Shown: positions 16,570 to 26,222 of the stretch, piece by piece | Layout: every line of letters begins with the position of its first letter | Numbering within the stretch: the stretch's first letter is position 1 | NCBI RefSeq assembly: GCF_014925405.1 | Contig: NZ_AQHJ01000030.1 | Span: 186,001-250,000 of the forward strand | DNA: 64,000 nt | Origin: Pseudoalteromonas ulvae UL12 | GTDB taxonomy: Bacteria > Pseudomonadota > Gammaproteobacteria > Enterobacterales > Alteromonadaceae | Reading direction: 5' to 3' | Notes under the pieces: model-generated | Database searches by the model: none | The model's input: the letters and a program-made list of their open reading frames with translations, nothing else | Told to the model about the DNA's origin: nothing | Position numbers and translations under genes: made by a program

Positions 16570-19023
16570 ATGATCAATTTAGTTAAACTGAAAAGCCAAT
16601 GTCGCCTTGCATGGGCGATGTTAAAAAGTGCGCCGGGATTTGTCGCTGCTGTGGTTGCGACTTTATCTCTTACGTTGGCCTGTTTATTTGTCGTGCTCAG
16701 TTTAGTGAACAGCTATTTTTTAAAACCTTTAGATGTGTTTGATGAAACACGCATGCTGGTTGTAGAGCAGCAAACGACTTACCAAGATAACAGCTCATCG
16801 GGCTTTCAAAGTTATCAATCTATTGTGCACTGGCTCAAGCATAGCCAAAGTTTTGAGCGGGCATTTATGATTAATGCTGCAGAGCAAGTGTTTGATAACC
16901 TGGAAGGGCAACCAAAAGAAGATGTGCTTTATGTAGGAGCTGAGTACTTCTCGTTGCTCAACACGCCATTTGTTTTAGGGCAAGGGTTTGCCTTAGCTGA
17001 GAACTTTGAAGAGCTTGATAACAGCGTCGTAATTTCTGAGCGTTTTTGGCAGACGCACTTTAATCGTGATCCGGATGTGTTAGGGCAAACGTTGCATGTG
17101 GCAGGGGGAATTGGCGGATCAAGTCATACCATTGTTGGTGTGGTTGCGGAGCAATTTAGTCCTTCGTATATGATTGCTTCAGGCTCGGTTGAAGTGTGGT
17201 TTCCAACCAGTGCGGATGCTCGTTTTTTCCATAATGAGGATTGGCAAAGCCCATGGACAAATACATTTCGTAACCTGAAGTTAATTGGTGTGTTAAAACC
17301 CGGCGTGAACGAAACGCAGGTGCGCGAAGAGTTAAAAAGTCAAATTGATACCATCAAACCCGAATGGCTCAACAATGGCGGTATTAGTGATATTCAGCCT
17401 GTGACGACCCTTTATCGTGAAGCTGAGCTTGGCAACAATGATGAGCTGAGCTTAATGATGCTGGCGGGGGCCTTGGGGTTGTTGACGATTGCGGTGTTGA
17501 ATGTCAGTACCTTGTTTTTTTCGCGGGCGTTAGCGCAACACAAAACCTTGGCGTTACAAGCGGTGCTTGGGGCAAAGCGTCAAACATTATTCCAGAGCTT
17601 ATTTCTACAATCGTTAATGTTAATGGTGATTTCTATAGGTGTCGCACTGTTTGTATCAGTGTGGGGGATTCGGCTATTTAAAGTCCTTGCTCAAGGGCGC
17701 TTACCTTTGGTTAATAGCCTTGCCGTGGATGGTAACTTGGTGATGATAGCCATAGGTTTATGTTTATTGCTTGCTTATGTTTTTGCCCTAATCACTGCAC
17801 GTTTAGTGAATTACCAAGCGCTGAATAGTCAAATGCAACGTAGTGGTAAAGGTGGGGTGTCACAAGTGTCTGGCCGCACAGTGAAGGTGTTAATCGCAAG
17901 CCAGATGTGCGTTGCGGCAATATTAGTTAGTTTTTCAATGATGGTGCTTGGCAAGTCGATTGAGACAATTAATCGTCCATTGGGCAGTAAGACGGACAAT
18001 TTATATTTTGCTCAGCTATTTCAAGCTAATAACCAAGCGACTCTCGCTGAGCGCTATGACAACATCAAGCATTATCAAAGTGTGTTGCAAAATAGCCCAG
18101 GAATTAAACGTGTTGCACTGGGGCAAAGTCCTGTTACCGCTAGACAAAACGCAAATACAATTACAGATATGGAAGGGAACAGTTCGATTTTTTTCCCTAG
18201 TCAGTGGGTTGGGCCAGATTACTTTGATTTAGTTGGCAGTAACATTCTTGCTGGTCGTACGTTCAGTGAGCAGGCGATTCGGGGCGAAGTGAATGAACTG
18301 TTGGTGTCGGTCAGCGTGGCAAAGTGGCTGCAGCCAGATCTCGAATATCACCATATTATTGGCAAAAATTACAAAGGGTTAGAAGAAAAGGTTTTTGAAA
18401 TTGTTGGCGTAACTGACGATTTTAATCATCCTAAATTTCATGATGAGTCATTTGGGCGTCATATTTGGTGGCCGTCGCAACCTTGGAGTTATATGTTTGT
18501 TATTGAAACAGATGACAATGTTCAATTAACGGGTAAGCAAGTACTGAGTCTGCTTTTTGAGGCTAATAGCCATTTAACGTTATGGCAATTTAGAGACTTA
18601 GCGCAAGAGTATGACAATTTATTGTATATGAGTCATTTGACGGTTGCGCTATGTGGTACTTTGGCGGTGTTTACCTTGTTGCTCGCTGCTATCGGTATTT
18701 TTGGCGTACTGAGTTATAACTTGGGATTACGTCGTTATGAGTTTGGTATTCGCATGGCGTTAGGCGCTAAAAAAAGTCGCTTAATCAGATTAATGAGTAA
18801 AGAAGCGGTCGTGCCGGTATTGCTGGGTTTTAGTGTGGCGATTGTGATGGTGTTAAGTGGTTATTATGCCTATAAGGCTCAGTTAAGTCATTGGTTGTTA
18901 ATGGAGTGGAAAGTACAGATGACAGCTTGGTTGATCACTTTAACTATTGCATTGATTGCTTGTTTTAGGCCACTGTTGATATTAATTAAAGCTAAACCGA
19001 TGGCGTCGCTGCGCAGTGAATAA
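16570..19023 (+). CDS. ABC transporter permease, MacB/FtsX type, duplicated core
   Basis: An 817-residue permease with N-terminal membrane helix, a MacB-type periplasmic domain, a three-helix FtsX block (about residues 295-420), then a second helix, a second periplasmic domain and a final FtsX block (about 690-810). Two FtsX blocks in one chain suggest it supplies both halves of the pore. The conserved Leu-Gly-Ala-x-Lys/Arg segment follows each block (VLGAKRQTLFQSL, ALGAKKSRLIRLM). With the adaptor and ATPase it should export a peptide, lipid or drug; the substrate is unknown. Confidence 0.85.
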   Translation: MINLVKLKSQCRLAWAMLKSAPGFVAAVVATLSLTLACLFVVLSLVNSYFLKPLDVFDETRMLVVEQQTTYQDNSSSGFQSYQSIVHWLKHSQSFERAFMINAAEQVFDNLEGQPKEDVLYVGAEYFSLLNTPFVLGQGFALAENFEELDNSVVISERFWQTHFNRDPDVLGQTLHVAGGIGGSSHTIVGVVAEQFSPSYMIASGSVEVWFPTSADARFFHNEDWQSPWTNTFRNLKLIGVLKPGVNETQVREELKSQIDTIKPEWLNNGGISDIQPVTTLYREAELGNNDELSLMMLAGALGLLTIAVLNVSTLFFSRALAQHKTLALQAVLGAKRQTLFQSLFLQSLMLMVISIGVALFVSVWGIRLFKVLAQGRLPLVNSLAVDGNLVMIAIGLCLLLAYVFALITARLVNYQALNSQMQRSGKGGVSQVSGRTVKVLIASQMCVAAILVSFSMMVLGKSIETINRPLGSKTDNLYFAQLFQANNQATLAERYDNIKHYQSVLQNSPGIKRVALGQSPVTARQNANTITDMEGNSSIFFPSQWVGPDYFDLVGSNILAGRTFSEQAIRGEVNELLVSVSVAKWLQPDLEYHHIIGKNYKGLEEKVFEIVGVTDDFNHPKFHDESFGRHIWWPSQPWSYMFVIETDDNVQLTGKQVLSLLFEANSHLTLWQFRDLAQEYDNLLYMSHLTVALCGTLAVFTLLLAAIGIFGVLSYNLGLRRYEFGIRMALGAKKSRLIRLMSKEAVVPVLLGFSVAIVMVLSGYYAYKAQLSHWLLMEWKVQMTAWLITLTIALIACFRPLLILIKAKPMASLRSE

Positions 19024-19046
19024 ACGGTTTTTAGCGCTCTTTAACC

Positions 19047-19077
19047 ATAAAACAACACGCATTGCGTGTTGTTTTAT
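19047..19077 (+). terminator. Terminator between permease and regulator
   Basis: ATAAAACAACACGC (19047-19060) pairs with GCGTGTTGTTTTAT (19064-19077) around a 3-base loop. The 14-bp stem ends in a T-rich arm. It suggests that the regulator genes are only partly read from the efflux promoter. Confidence 0.7.
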
Positions 19078-19095
19078 ATAGAAAAAGAATAATAA

Positions 19096-20457
19096 ATGGA
19101 CACTATTTTAATTATTGATGATCAGGCTGATGTACGAATGTCAGCAACCATCGCGCTCAATCAAATGGGTTACCATTGCATCGAAGCACAAGGCCCAGAT
19201 GAAGCCTTTGAAATGTTGGCACGTACGGGTGTCAGTCTTATTTTGCTCGATATGAATTTTAAGCTTGATACCACCTCTGGTGAAGAAGGATTGCGTTTTC
19301 TTCAGCAATTAAAAACGCAGCAATATGATATTCCGGTCGTAGTTATGACGGCATGGGCGAGTGTCGATGTGGCGGTGCAAGCAATGCAGTTGGGTGCGGT
19401 TGATTTTATAGAAAAACCCTGGAATAACATGCGGTTGATTTCTATTGTTGAACAACAGCTGAAACAACAACAGATCACCCACGACAATGCTTGTTTAAAA
19501 GCCTTGCAGTCAGATGTATCAGAGGAATATATTGCCCAATCTGAGCAAATGATTCACTTACTAGCGCAAGCACGCCGTGCAGCTAAAACAGATGCCAGTA
19601 TTTTAATTACAGGCGAAAATGGCACTGGAAAAAGCTTGCTTGCTCATTATATTCACCAGCACTCGGCTCGTCATGCACAGCGCTTTGTGAGTATCAATAT
19701 TGGCGCTATTGCCCCTTCGTTATTTGAAAGTGAATTATTTGGTCATAAAAAAGGGGCCTTTACGGATGCTAAGGAGGATCGTCTCGGGCGGTTTGAAATC
19801 GCTGACGGTGGTACATTATTTTTAGATGAAATTGCTACGCTTCCTCTTGAGCTACAAAGTAAAATGTTGCGAGTACTCGAAAGTCGCGAGTTTGAAGTGC
19901 TAGGCTCGAGCAAAACTCAACAAGCCGATGTCAGAATTATCGCTGCAACCAATGCGGAGCTTGCAAACTCTATTGAGCAAGGTGAGTTTCGTCGAGATTT
20001 GTTTTTTCGCCTCAATACAATTGAGCTTCATATTGCGCCTCTTCGTGAGCGACCTGAGGATATTGAAGCGCTCAGCCGACATTTATTGCACCAACACAGT
20101 AAAAAATATCAACGTCATGGCATGTCTTTTTCGCCATCAGCACAGCAAAGCTTAACGTATTACAGTTGGCCGGGAAATGTGCGAGAGTTAAGCCATTGTA
20201 TTGAGCGTGCAGTGATTATGTCAGAACACAGTGTGATAACCGAGAGTGATTTATCGCTGCAACACATTGAGGCGACACCTTCGTCTGCACTCCCTCTGTT
20301 ACCACTTGATGAATTAGAAAAACAGATGATCCTCAAAGCCATGGCTGAATTTAATGGCAATGTGATTGCGGCGGGAGAGTTTTTAGGGCTCAGTAAATCG
20401 GCTATTTATCGGCGCATCGAAAAGTTTGGGATAGATCTCAAAGGCAGGGAGAGTTAA
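19096..20457 (+). CDS. Sigma-54-dependent response regulator (NtrC family)
   Basis: A 453-residue activator. The receiver domain (1-120) has its acidic pair at IIDDQ and phosphoacceptor Asp in LILLDMNF. The AAA+ domain (about 150-385) has Walker A GENGTGKS, ELFGHKKGAFTDA, Walker B GGTLFLDEI and the R-finger region. A Fis-type helix-turn-helix ends the protein (NVIAAGEFLGLSKSAIYRRI). The sigma-54 contact loop reads GAFTDA instead of the most common GAFTGA. The kinase gene follows directly after the stop. It probably activates the promoter at 14529 and hence the efflux operon; this is inferred from position. Confidence 0.88.
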   Translation: MDTILIIDDQADVRMSATIALNQMGYHCIEAQGPDEAFEMLARTGVSLILLDMNFKLDTTSGEEGLRFLQQLKTQQYDIPVVVMTAWASVDVAVQAMQLGAVDFIEKPWNNMRLISIVEQQLKQQQITHDNACLKALQSDVSEEYIAQSEQMIHLLAQARRAAKTDASILITGENGTGKSLLAHYIHQHSARHAQRFVSINIGAIAPSLFESELFGHKKGAFTDAKEDRLGRFEIADGGTLFLDEIATLPLELQSKMLRVLESREFEVLGSSKTQQADVRIIAATNAELANSIEQGEFRRDLFFRLNTIELHIAPLRERPEDIEALSRHLLHQHSKKYQRHGMSFSPSAQQSLTYYSWPGNVRELSHCIERAVIMSEHSVITESDLSLQHIEATPSSALPLLPLDELEKQMILKAMAEFNGNVIAAGEFLGLSKSAIYRRIEKFGIDLKGRES

Positions 20458-21753
20458 ATGGCACGGTTCCACTCTTTTGAGCGGTATCTGATCATAGCTG
20501 GTCTAGCTGTGTTCTTCGTATTGGTCATTATGGGAAGCCTGTTGGCTTATTCATGGACATTTGATTGGTTTACCAGTGTGACATTATTAATGCCTTTTTT
20601 CATCGTAGTCGTCTGGGCATTGCTGCGCTGTTATCAGCGGATTGTCGATTTAATTGAGCGCATCGGTTTGCAGCTAGATGGCCTGCAATACCAAGAAACC
20701 AATAGTTGGCATTTGGCGCAATATACAAGTGGTCGAGTGGCCAGTTTAAAAGCGGATTTCAATCAAGTAGCACAAACGATAGTCGACAAAAAACGTGAGC
20801 ATAGTCAAACAGAAGCGTTTGTTTTTGAATTTGTCACTATGCTTGATCTGCCAATTGTAATTATTGACCCATACCAGCATGTTTATTTTACCAATCAGGC
20901 TTGTTTAAAGACACTAAAATTAACTCAGATTGAAGGGGTAGATGTCAAAACATTGGGCCTTTATCAAGACAATACCGAATGGAAATTTGCTGAGCGAGCC
21001 TCTAAAACGGGTCGGTATCAAATATCGAATCATTCATTTTGGCGCGCTGGTCGAAGTTACGAATTGCTGGCTTTTTTCTCGATAGAAGAGCAATTACGGG
21101 TAAATGAACAGCAGGTTTGGCAACGGCTGATCCGAGTGATTAATCATGAAGTCCGCAACTCTTTAACCCCTATTTGCTCGATGAGCCAGTCTTTATTGCA
21201 AATGAAAGCCAAGGGACAGCTCGGTGAAAAGGACGATTTAGCTTGCGATATGCTACAAGTGATTGAAAAAAGAGCCTTAAATTTGCTTGATTTTGTGGCC
21301 AGTTACAGTGCTTTTTCACAAGTGGGCACAGCGCAGCCTAAACAAGTAAGTAGTGAGTTGATTAACCAGCGTTTGAAAGCGATTTACCCAGACTTAGACA
21401 TTAGTTGTCACGCTACGGTCTATTTTTCGGTCGATATCGGGCAGTTAGAGCAAGCACTTATTAATCTGATCAAAAATGCTTATGAGGCAGGTGGTCAAAC
21501 AGTACCGCAGTTGAAATGGTCGCTAAGTGCGAACACGATTGAGGTTGATATTATCGACCAAGGCATCGGCATTCAAAATCCTGACAACTTATTTGTGCCT
21601 TTTTATACCACTAAGCAACAAGGAGCCGGTATTGGTTTAGTGATCAGCCGAGAGTTGATCCGTAATCAAGGCGGGCACTTAGTGGTTGCAGCTAACTCCG
21701 ATGGATTAGGTACCCGCGTGAATGTGCGCTTGCCTCAAAGTCGAGGCCTATAA
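20458..21753 (+). CDS. Sensor histidine kinase (NtrB/PAS type)
   Basis: A 431-residue kinase with two N-terminal membrane helices (about residues 10-32 and 38-58) and almost no periplasmic loop. A PAS-like domain follows (about 125-200: FVTMLDLPIVIIDPYQHVYF), then the phosphoacceptor His in INHEVRNSLTPI, and an HATPase domain (NLIKNAYEAGG, DQGIGI, GAGIGLVIS). The tiny periplasmic part suggests it senses a membrane or cytoplasmic signal. Its ATG directly follows the regulator stop, so the two form a cognate pair. Confidence 0.87.
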   Translation: MARFHSFERYLIIAGLAVFFVLVIMGSLLAYSWTFDWFTSVTLLMPFFIVVVWALLRCYQRIVDLIERIGLQLDGLQYQETNSWHLAQYTSGRVASLKADFNQVAQTIVDKKREHSQTEAFVFEFVTMLDLPIVIIDPYQHVYFTNQACLKTLKLTQIEGVDVKTLGLYQDNTEWKFAERASKTGRYQISNHSFWRAGRSYELLAFFSIEEQLRVNEQQVWQRLIRVINHEVRNSLTPICSMSQSLLQMKAKGQLGEKDDLACDMLQVIEKRALNLLDFVASYSAFSQVGTAQPKQVSSELINQRLKAIYPDLDISCHATVYFSVDIGQLEQALINLIKNAYEAGGQTVPQLKWSLSANTIEVDIIDQGIGIQNPDNLFVPFYTTKQQGAGIGLVISRELIRNQGGHLVVAANSDGLGTRVNVRLPQSRGL

Positions 21754-21818
21754 ACGGGTTCTCTGTATAAAGTGCTAACTCTGTCTATACTCTGATGATG
21801 TTCGCTTGAGAAATTGTT

Positions 21819-22793
21819 ATGAATAGCGCCAAGGTGATATCTGTTTGTTTTATGTTGTACGCCATTAGTTGGATCTCAGGCGTGTTTGCGGGTGCAACGC
21901 CCGCAAAGAAAGCGCCACCGACTGTGATAATCGCGATGAATGAATGGGCCAGCCAACGAGTGCTCTCTAAAGCGATAGGATTGATGATTAGTGGTATGGG
22001 AGAGCAAGTCGAGTACCAAGATATTTCTGTCGCGCATCAATGGGGAGCGTTACGACAAGGGTTTGTTCATATTCAAGTTGAGGTATGGCAAAGCTCAGTC
22101 ACTGACGTTTTGGTAAAAGCGCTTGCTGATAAATGGTTTGATGACTTAGGGCTTCATAATGCAAAGGGCCGAGAGGACTGGTGGTTTCCAGCTTATGTGT
22201 TGAAATTGTGCCCAGATTTACCTGATTGGCGCGCTCTAAATCAGTGTATTGAGGTATTTGCAGATGCAGCACGAGCAGATGAAGGGGTTTATCGCACTGG
22301 ACCTTGGAATCCTCATGATGCAGATTTGATCCGTGCATTGAAATTACAATATCGCATTGAGCGCTATTCGGGTTCGCAACCTTTATGGCAAGCACTTAAA
22401 GCAGCGGTCACCAAACAAGAACCTATACTCCTGTTGAATTGGACACCCAATTGGACTGATGTCAGAGTACAGGGTCAGTTTGTTGAGTTTCCTGAGTACG
22501 AACCAGCCTGTGAACTCGTTGAGGCATGGGGACTGAATAAAAACATGGCTTATGATTGTGGCAAACCACGGCAAAGCCAATTAAAAAAAGTGGCTTGGTC
22601 AGGTTTAAAAAAACAATCACTTTGCGCGTATCAGTTAGTTCAAAATATGCAATTTAGCAGTGAGATGATTGCCAACGCGTCAGCTTTGGTGGTGGCAGAT
22701 GGGCATGCTGAAAACAAAGCTGCGCAATTGTGGTTAGCCATGTATGCCAATGAAGCACAACAATGGATCCCAAAAACATGCCTTGCCCCTTAA
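21819..22793 (+). CDS. Glycine-betaine/choline-type substrate-binding protein, no transporter partner
   Basis: A 324-residue secreted protein (signal peptide to about residue 25). It resembles OpuAC/ProX-type periplasmic binding proteins (IIAMNEWASQRVLSKAIG, EVWQSSV, LLLNWTPNWTD), which bind quaternary ammonium compounds in a box of aromatic residues. Several Trp residues are present. No permease or ATPase lies nearby, so it may feed a distant transporter or a sensor. The match is by eye. Confidence 0.65.
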   Translation: MNSAKVISVCFMLYAISWISGVFAGATPAKKAPPTVIIAMNEWASQRVLSKAIGLMISGMGEQVEYQDISVAHQWGALRQGFVHIQVEVWQSSVTDVLVKALADKWFDDLGLHNAKGREDWWFPAYVLKLCPDLPDWRALNQCIEVFADAARADEGVYRTGPWNPHDADLIRALKLQYRIERYSGSQPLWQALKAAVTKQEPILLLNWTPNWTDVRVQGQFVEFPEYEPACELVEAWGLNKNMAYDCGKPRQSQLKKVAWSGLKKQSLCAYQLVQNMQFSSEMIANASALVVADGHAENKAAQLWLAMYANEAQQWIPKTCLAP

Positions 22794-22875
22794 AAAGGGA
22801 AGCGTTTGCTGAGCACTCAACTAAAGTGTATAAAATCCAACCATAATAAGTGTTAATAAAATAAAAGAGACAAGC

Positions 22876-23676
22876 ATGATCAAATTAGTCTTTTGGATGT
22901 GTATTGGGTGGCTGTTTTTTCCTGCCCATGCCACAAAACCGACATTAAATTTTTACACAGAAATCTCTCCGCCAGGTAATTATCTAGATGAGTCGGGTAT
23001 TTTGGTCGGTTCAAGTGTTGAGATGATTGAAGAGCTTAATCGTATTGCGAGTTATCGGGTGAAAAGTCATGTTTTTCCGTGGACGCGCGCCTACCAAAAG
23101 GTACTTAAAAGACCCAATTCCGCGATTTTTTCTATTTCTCGCACGCCACAGCGCGAAGACTTATTTCATTGGGTTGGGCCATTACTCAGAGTAAAATGGG
23201 TGCTGTATAAACATCGAGACTCGCAGATTGAGATTGCCAACTTAGATGACGCAAAACAGCTGACGTCAATTGCAGCAACACGAAACGATGCCAAAGCTGA
23301 TTATCTTTTGTCGCTTGGGTTTAAAAACCTTGATTTATCTGAAGATAATATTGGCCGGATGCGCAAATTGTATGCAAATCATAACGATGTGATTTTGACT
23401 TCCAATTTAGGTGTGGAACGCTTAGCTGAGCTTGCTTTGCAAGATCCTGAACACCTAGAAATAGCGCTTGAGGTTAAGTCGAGTGATATCTATTTGGCGT
23501 TTAATAAAGAGACTGATCAGCAAATAATCGATGACTACAAGCGCGCATTTGAGGTACTCCAAAAATCTCCAATTTATTATGAAATTTTAGTCAAATGGTA
23601 TGGTGAAAAAGCCACCCACGAGATTTTTCAAAGCATTGGCTTAAAGTGGGCGTTTACTGAACGCACTTATCATTAA
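22876..23676 (+). CDS. Periplasmic solute-binding protein (SBP_bac_3 type)
   Basis: A 266-residue protein with a signal peptide (cleavage near HATKP, about residue 20). The fold pattern is of family 3 amino-acid-binding proteins (LNFYTEISPPGNYLDESGILVGSSVEM is split over the first lobe; FPWTRAYQ and SISRTPQRED follow). Members without transporter genes are common in Pseudoalteromonas and Shewanella relatives and have unassigned ligands. It stands alone after the betaine-binding-like gene. Confidence 0.7.
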   Translation: MIKLVFWMCIGWLFFPAHATKPTLNFYTEISPPGNYLDESGILVGSSVEMIEELNRIASYRVKSHVFPWTRAYQKVLKRPNSAIFSISRTPQREDLFHWVGPLLRVKWVLYKHRDSQIEIANLDDAKQLTSIAATRNDAKADYLLSLGFKNLDLSEDNIGRMRKLYANHNDVILTSNLGVERLAELALQDPEHLEIALEVKSSDIYLAFNKETDQQIIDDYKRAFEVLQKSPIYYEILVKWYGEKATHEIFQSIGLKWAFTERTYH

Positions 23677-23689
23677 TTTGATGCCCACA

Positions 23690-24808
23690 TTATTGTAAGG
23701 CCTCTTCTATGGCAGTGATAAGTCGCTCAATATCATTCATGTCGGTATAAATATGCGGAGAGAGTCGAATACCACTGGCTCTGACATCAACACTAATATT
23801 GTGGTGCTGTAATTGTGCTAGCACATCAGGCTGTCGGTGTTGGAAGTTTAAAATACATGTCCCTGATGCAAGCTCTGGTTGTTGTGGTGACACACACCAA
23901 GATGGGAAAGCGGCGTGAATTTTTTCTAGCTGTGTGAAATTGAGTTGCCGAACTTGTTTAACTCCAATGTCTGCAAAGTAAGCGATACTGTGCGCTGCAA
24001 CAGCATAGGGTAGAATCGAAGGTGTGCCCCCCCAAAACCGCAGCGCGGTATTGTGATATTCAAAGTGATGAATATCAAATTCAAAGGGATTGCGGTGTGA
24101 AAACCAGCCGACATCCTGCGGCGTACAATGCGAGACCCGCAGTGGATTGACCCACAAAAATGCCGCGCCAGGCCCACCGCATAACCACTTCACTGATGAA
24201 CCAATCACAAAATCGGCGTTTAGAGCTTTTAAATCTAACGGAATAACACCAGCAGATTGGGCGCAATCAACCACACTGATGCAATTGAACTGTTGTGTTA
24301 ATGCAATAATGTCTTGCACGGGGGAGCATTGCCCTGTGTTTGAATAAGCATGGCTGATGAAAACCAAATCAACTTCATGAGTGAGGTAGCGCTGCCAGCA
24401 AGCAATATCTGTCAGGTTTGAACCTTTGGGAATAAAACGTAAATTGAGCTGGTGGTTGCGCGAATGCTCAAGCGCAAACGCCATACTTGGAAAGTCATCT
24501 TCGGCCATGAGTATGGTCGGTGTGGGCGTATTGAAAGAGGGAATTGCAGTGATGATTTTGCACAAAGCGCTCGACAAATTAACTTGAGGACAAAAATCAT
24601 CTGGGTGCGCATTAAATAGTTGGGCCAAAGCCGTTTGAAATTGTGTGATAACACAGAGCCACTGCGCCCAAGGATCTGCGTTCGAGTATTGCCAAGGCTG
24701 AAAAAACTGTTGATGTGCGATGTGTTCCGCAGTTTTTAATGGTCGGCCAACAGAGTGACTGAGTAGGTAGCAGTGGTTATTTAAGACAAAGTCTTGTTTA
24801 TAATCCAT
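23690..24808 (-). CDS. Kynureninase-like PLP-dependent enzyme (aminotransferase class V fold)
   Basis: A 372-residue fold-type I PLP enzyme. The PLP-binding Asp is Asp181 (SVVDCAQSAGVIPLDL) and the Schiff-base Lys is Lys207 in VIGSSVKWLCGGPGAAFLWV, a motif typical of kynureninases and related desulfurase/EgtE-like proteins. Kynureninase cleaves kynurenine to anthranilate and alanine. The gene starts inside the end of the PrnB-like gene (11-base overlap), so the two products probably act in one pathway on a tryptophan-derived compound. The substrate is inference; a cysteine-desulfurase-like role is the alternative. Confidence 0.72.
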   Translation of the reverse strand: MDYKQDFVLNNHCYLLSHSVGRPLKTAEHIAHQQFFQPWQYSNADPWAQWLCVITQFQTALAQLFNAHPDDFCPQVNLSSALCKIITAIPSFNTPTPTILMAEDDFPSMAFALEHSRNHQLNLRFIPKGSNLTDIACWQRYLTHEVDLVFISHAYSNTGQCSPVQDIIALTQQFNCISVVDCAQSAGVIPLDLKALNADFVIGSSVKWLCGGPGAAFLWVNPLRVSHCTPQDVGWFSHRNPFEFDIHHFEYHNTALRFWGGTPSILPYAVAAHSIAYFADIGVKQVRQLNFTQLEKIHAAFPSWCVSPQQPELASGTCILNFQHRQPDVLAQLQHHNISVDVRASGIRLSPHIYTDMNDIERLITAIEEALQ

Positions 24809-25982
24809 GGTGCTGACCTATTAGCGCCGATAATGTTTTAATATCATGGTAGCGGGTTTTTATATCGTTGCGCGGCGCGGCAGTGCGGCGATCTCTCAGT
24901 TTTTCTAAAGCATCGATTAGTATTGGTAGGGCTGGCCCGCTCGCGGTTAGTTTATCTAAATGTTGTGCTTGCAGTGACTGTGATGGTTGGCTAATAAACT
25001 TTTCGACTAGCTGATCATGATGCTGCGTTGCTGCTTGTCCATGGACTTGGCATAGCTGTAAAAACAAATGTAAGTTTTCTTGAAACCATAAATGGTGTGC
25101 ACAATGTTGTTGCTGTAAAAATAAATCAAGCATACTGGGGCGGCGCATACAATCGCGCAAAATGGCCTGATCTTCTGGCATCATATATAAAAATTTATCA
25201 ACTAACATTTGAGAATAGGCTTTGTCATTCCCCGCACAGAGCCCTGTTAGCAAATCAATCACGTTAATCCCTGCAAAATCGCCGGCATTTGCACCTCGGT
25301 AGACAACGCTGCCAACTCGATACGGTTTGTAATACGGTCGCACACAATAGAAAAAACGCTCAGCATCTAAGGTATGGAATAGGGTTTGATTGTGTTTTTG
25401 GACGGTTTGAATTGCAGCAATGGCTGTCGTTAGTAAGTCAGTTGTGGCTGGGTGAGAAATGCCCAGTGGCTGAATTCTAATCAGTGCATCTGCCGCTTGT
25501 TTATAGGCTAAAATTCCTTTGGTATTAAAGTCGATGAAAACACGCTCATCGGGTAAGTGAGTGAAGCGCTTATATTCGCCTTCTACAGCTTTATTATGTG
25601 TTGTTAAATGGGCGGTGGCAAAGCGTGGTGTAACGCCAATAGAGGCACCAATGTGCATCGCCAATGTGGATGCTTCGATTAAAGGTGAATGAGTTTCTCG
25701 AGAGGGTTCCGTGATTTCATGACGGCGACAGGCTGCCATATATAAACCAACATTTCCTAGTAAATCAAACGCATGGTCAAAACCTTGATTTGTATTACCT
25801 TCGGCCAATAAAGCATTAATAAAGTGCAAGCCTTGTTGCTCCAGTGCTTGTTTAAAGCTCTGGCCAATCGATTCTACGTTGGCTCTATCGCTTTGTTGCC
25901 AATAAAGGTTTTCTAGCTCAGTATTGAGATCAATAAAATCATCACGGATCCAATCATCAAATAAAGTACTGTGGTTGGTCAT
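24798..25982 (-). CDS. PrnB-like protein (DUF1864), indoleamine-dioxygenase superfamily
   Basis: A 394-residue protein with the segments VRPYYKPYRVG, VYRGANAGDFAGINVIDLL and RDCMRRPSMLDLFL, which I recognise from the DUF1864/PrnB family. PrnB is the haem protein of pyrrolnitrin synthesis that rearranges 7-chlorotryptophan and is structurally related to tryptophan and indoleamine 2,3-dioxygenases. The haem ligand cannot be assigned here with certainty. No PrnA halogenase, PrnC or PrnD is present, so pyrrolnitrin itself is not made by this locus. ATG 25982 is preferred over TTG 26000. It is the first gene of a two-gene operon with the kynureninase-like gene. Confidence 0.7.
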   Translation of the reverse strand: MTNHSTLFDDWIRDDFIDLNTELENLYWQQSDRANVESIGQSFKQALEQQGLHFINALLAEGNTNQGFDHAFDLLGNVGLYMAACRRHEITEPSRETHSPLIEASTLAMHIGASIGVTPRFATAHLTTHNKAVEGEYKRFTHLPDERVFIDFNTKGILAYKQAADALIRIQPLGISHPATTDLLTTAIAAIQTVQKHNQTLFHTLDAERFFYCVRPYYKPYRVGSVVYRGANAGDFAGINVIDLLTGLCAGNDKAYSQMLVDKFLYMMPEDQAILRDCMRRPSMLDLFLQQQHCAHHLWFQENLHLFLQLCQVHGQAATQHHDQLVEKFISQPSQSLQAQHLDKLTASGPALPILIDALEKLRDRRTAAPRNDIKTRYHDIKTLSALIGQHHGL

Positions 25983-26222
25983 GCTGCTTTGCTTTATCAA
26001 AATGTATTAAATGAGCATAGCAGAGCTCACTATAGAGTTTTTCACAACAATGAAATAAAAATTTATCATTTGGCGTTAAAACGATACAGCTATTAAAATG
26101 AGCAAGGTATTTATTTATGGCTGGTTTGCGCAGCGCAGAAATAGAGTGGCAGATGAGACAGTTTAGCTTTTCGTACAGTATGCGACTCCTAAAGAACAAG
26201 AATATTATAGAGAACAACACAT

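Noticed and set aside
22787..22800. CCCTT/AAGGG hairpin after the betaine-binding-like gene
   Set aside because: Stem is only five bases and is not followed by T residues, so not called as a terminator.
23926..24654. Several frames overlapping the kynureninase-like gene
   Set aside because: Shadow frames of a well-supported enzyme gene.
25957..26220. 87-residue minus-strand frame between the PrnB-like gene and the diguanylate cyclase
   Set aside because: Overlaps the start of the PrnB-like gene and occupies the likely promoter region; composition looks non-coding.
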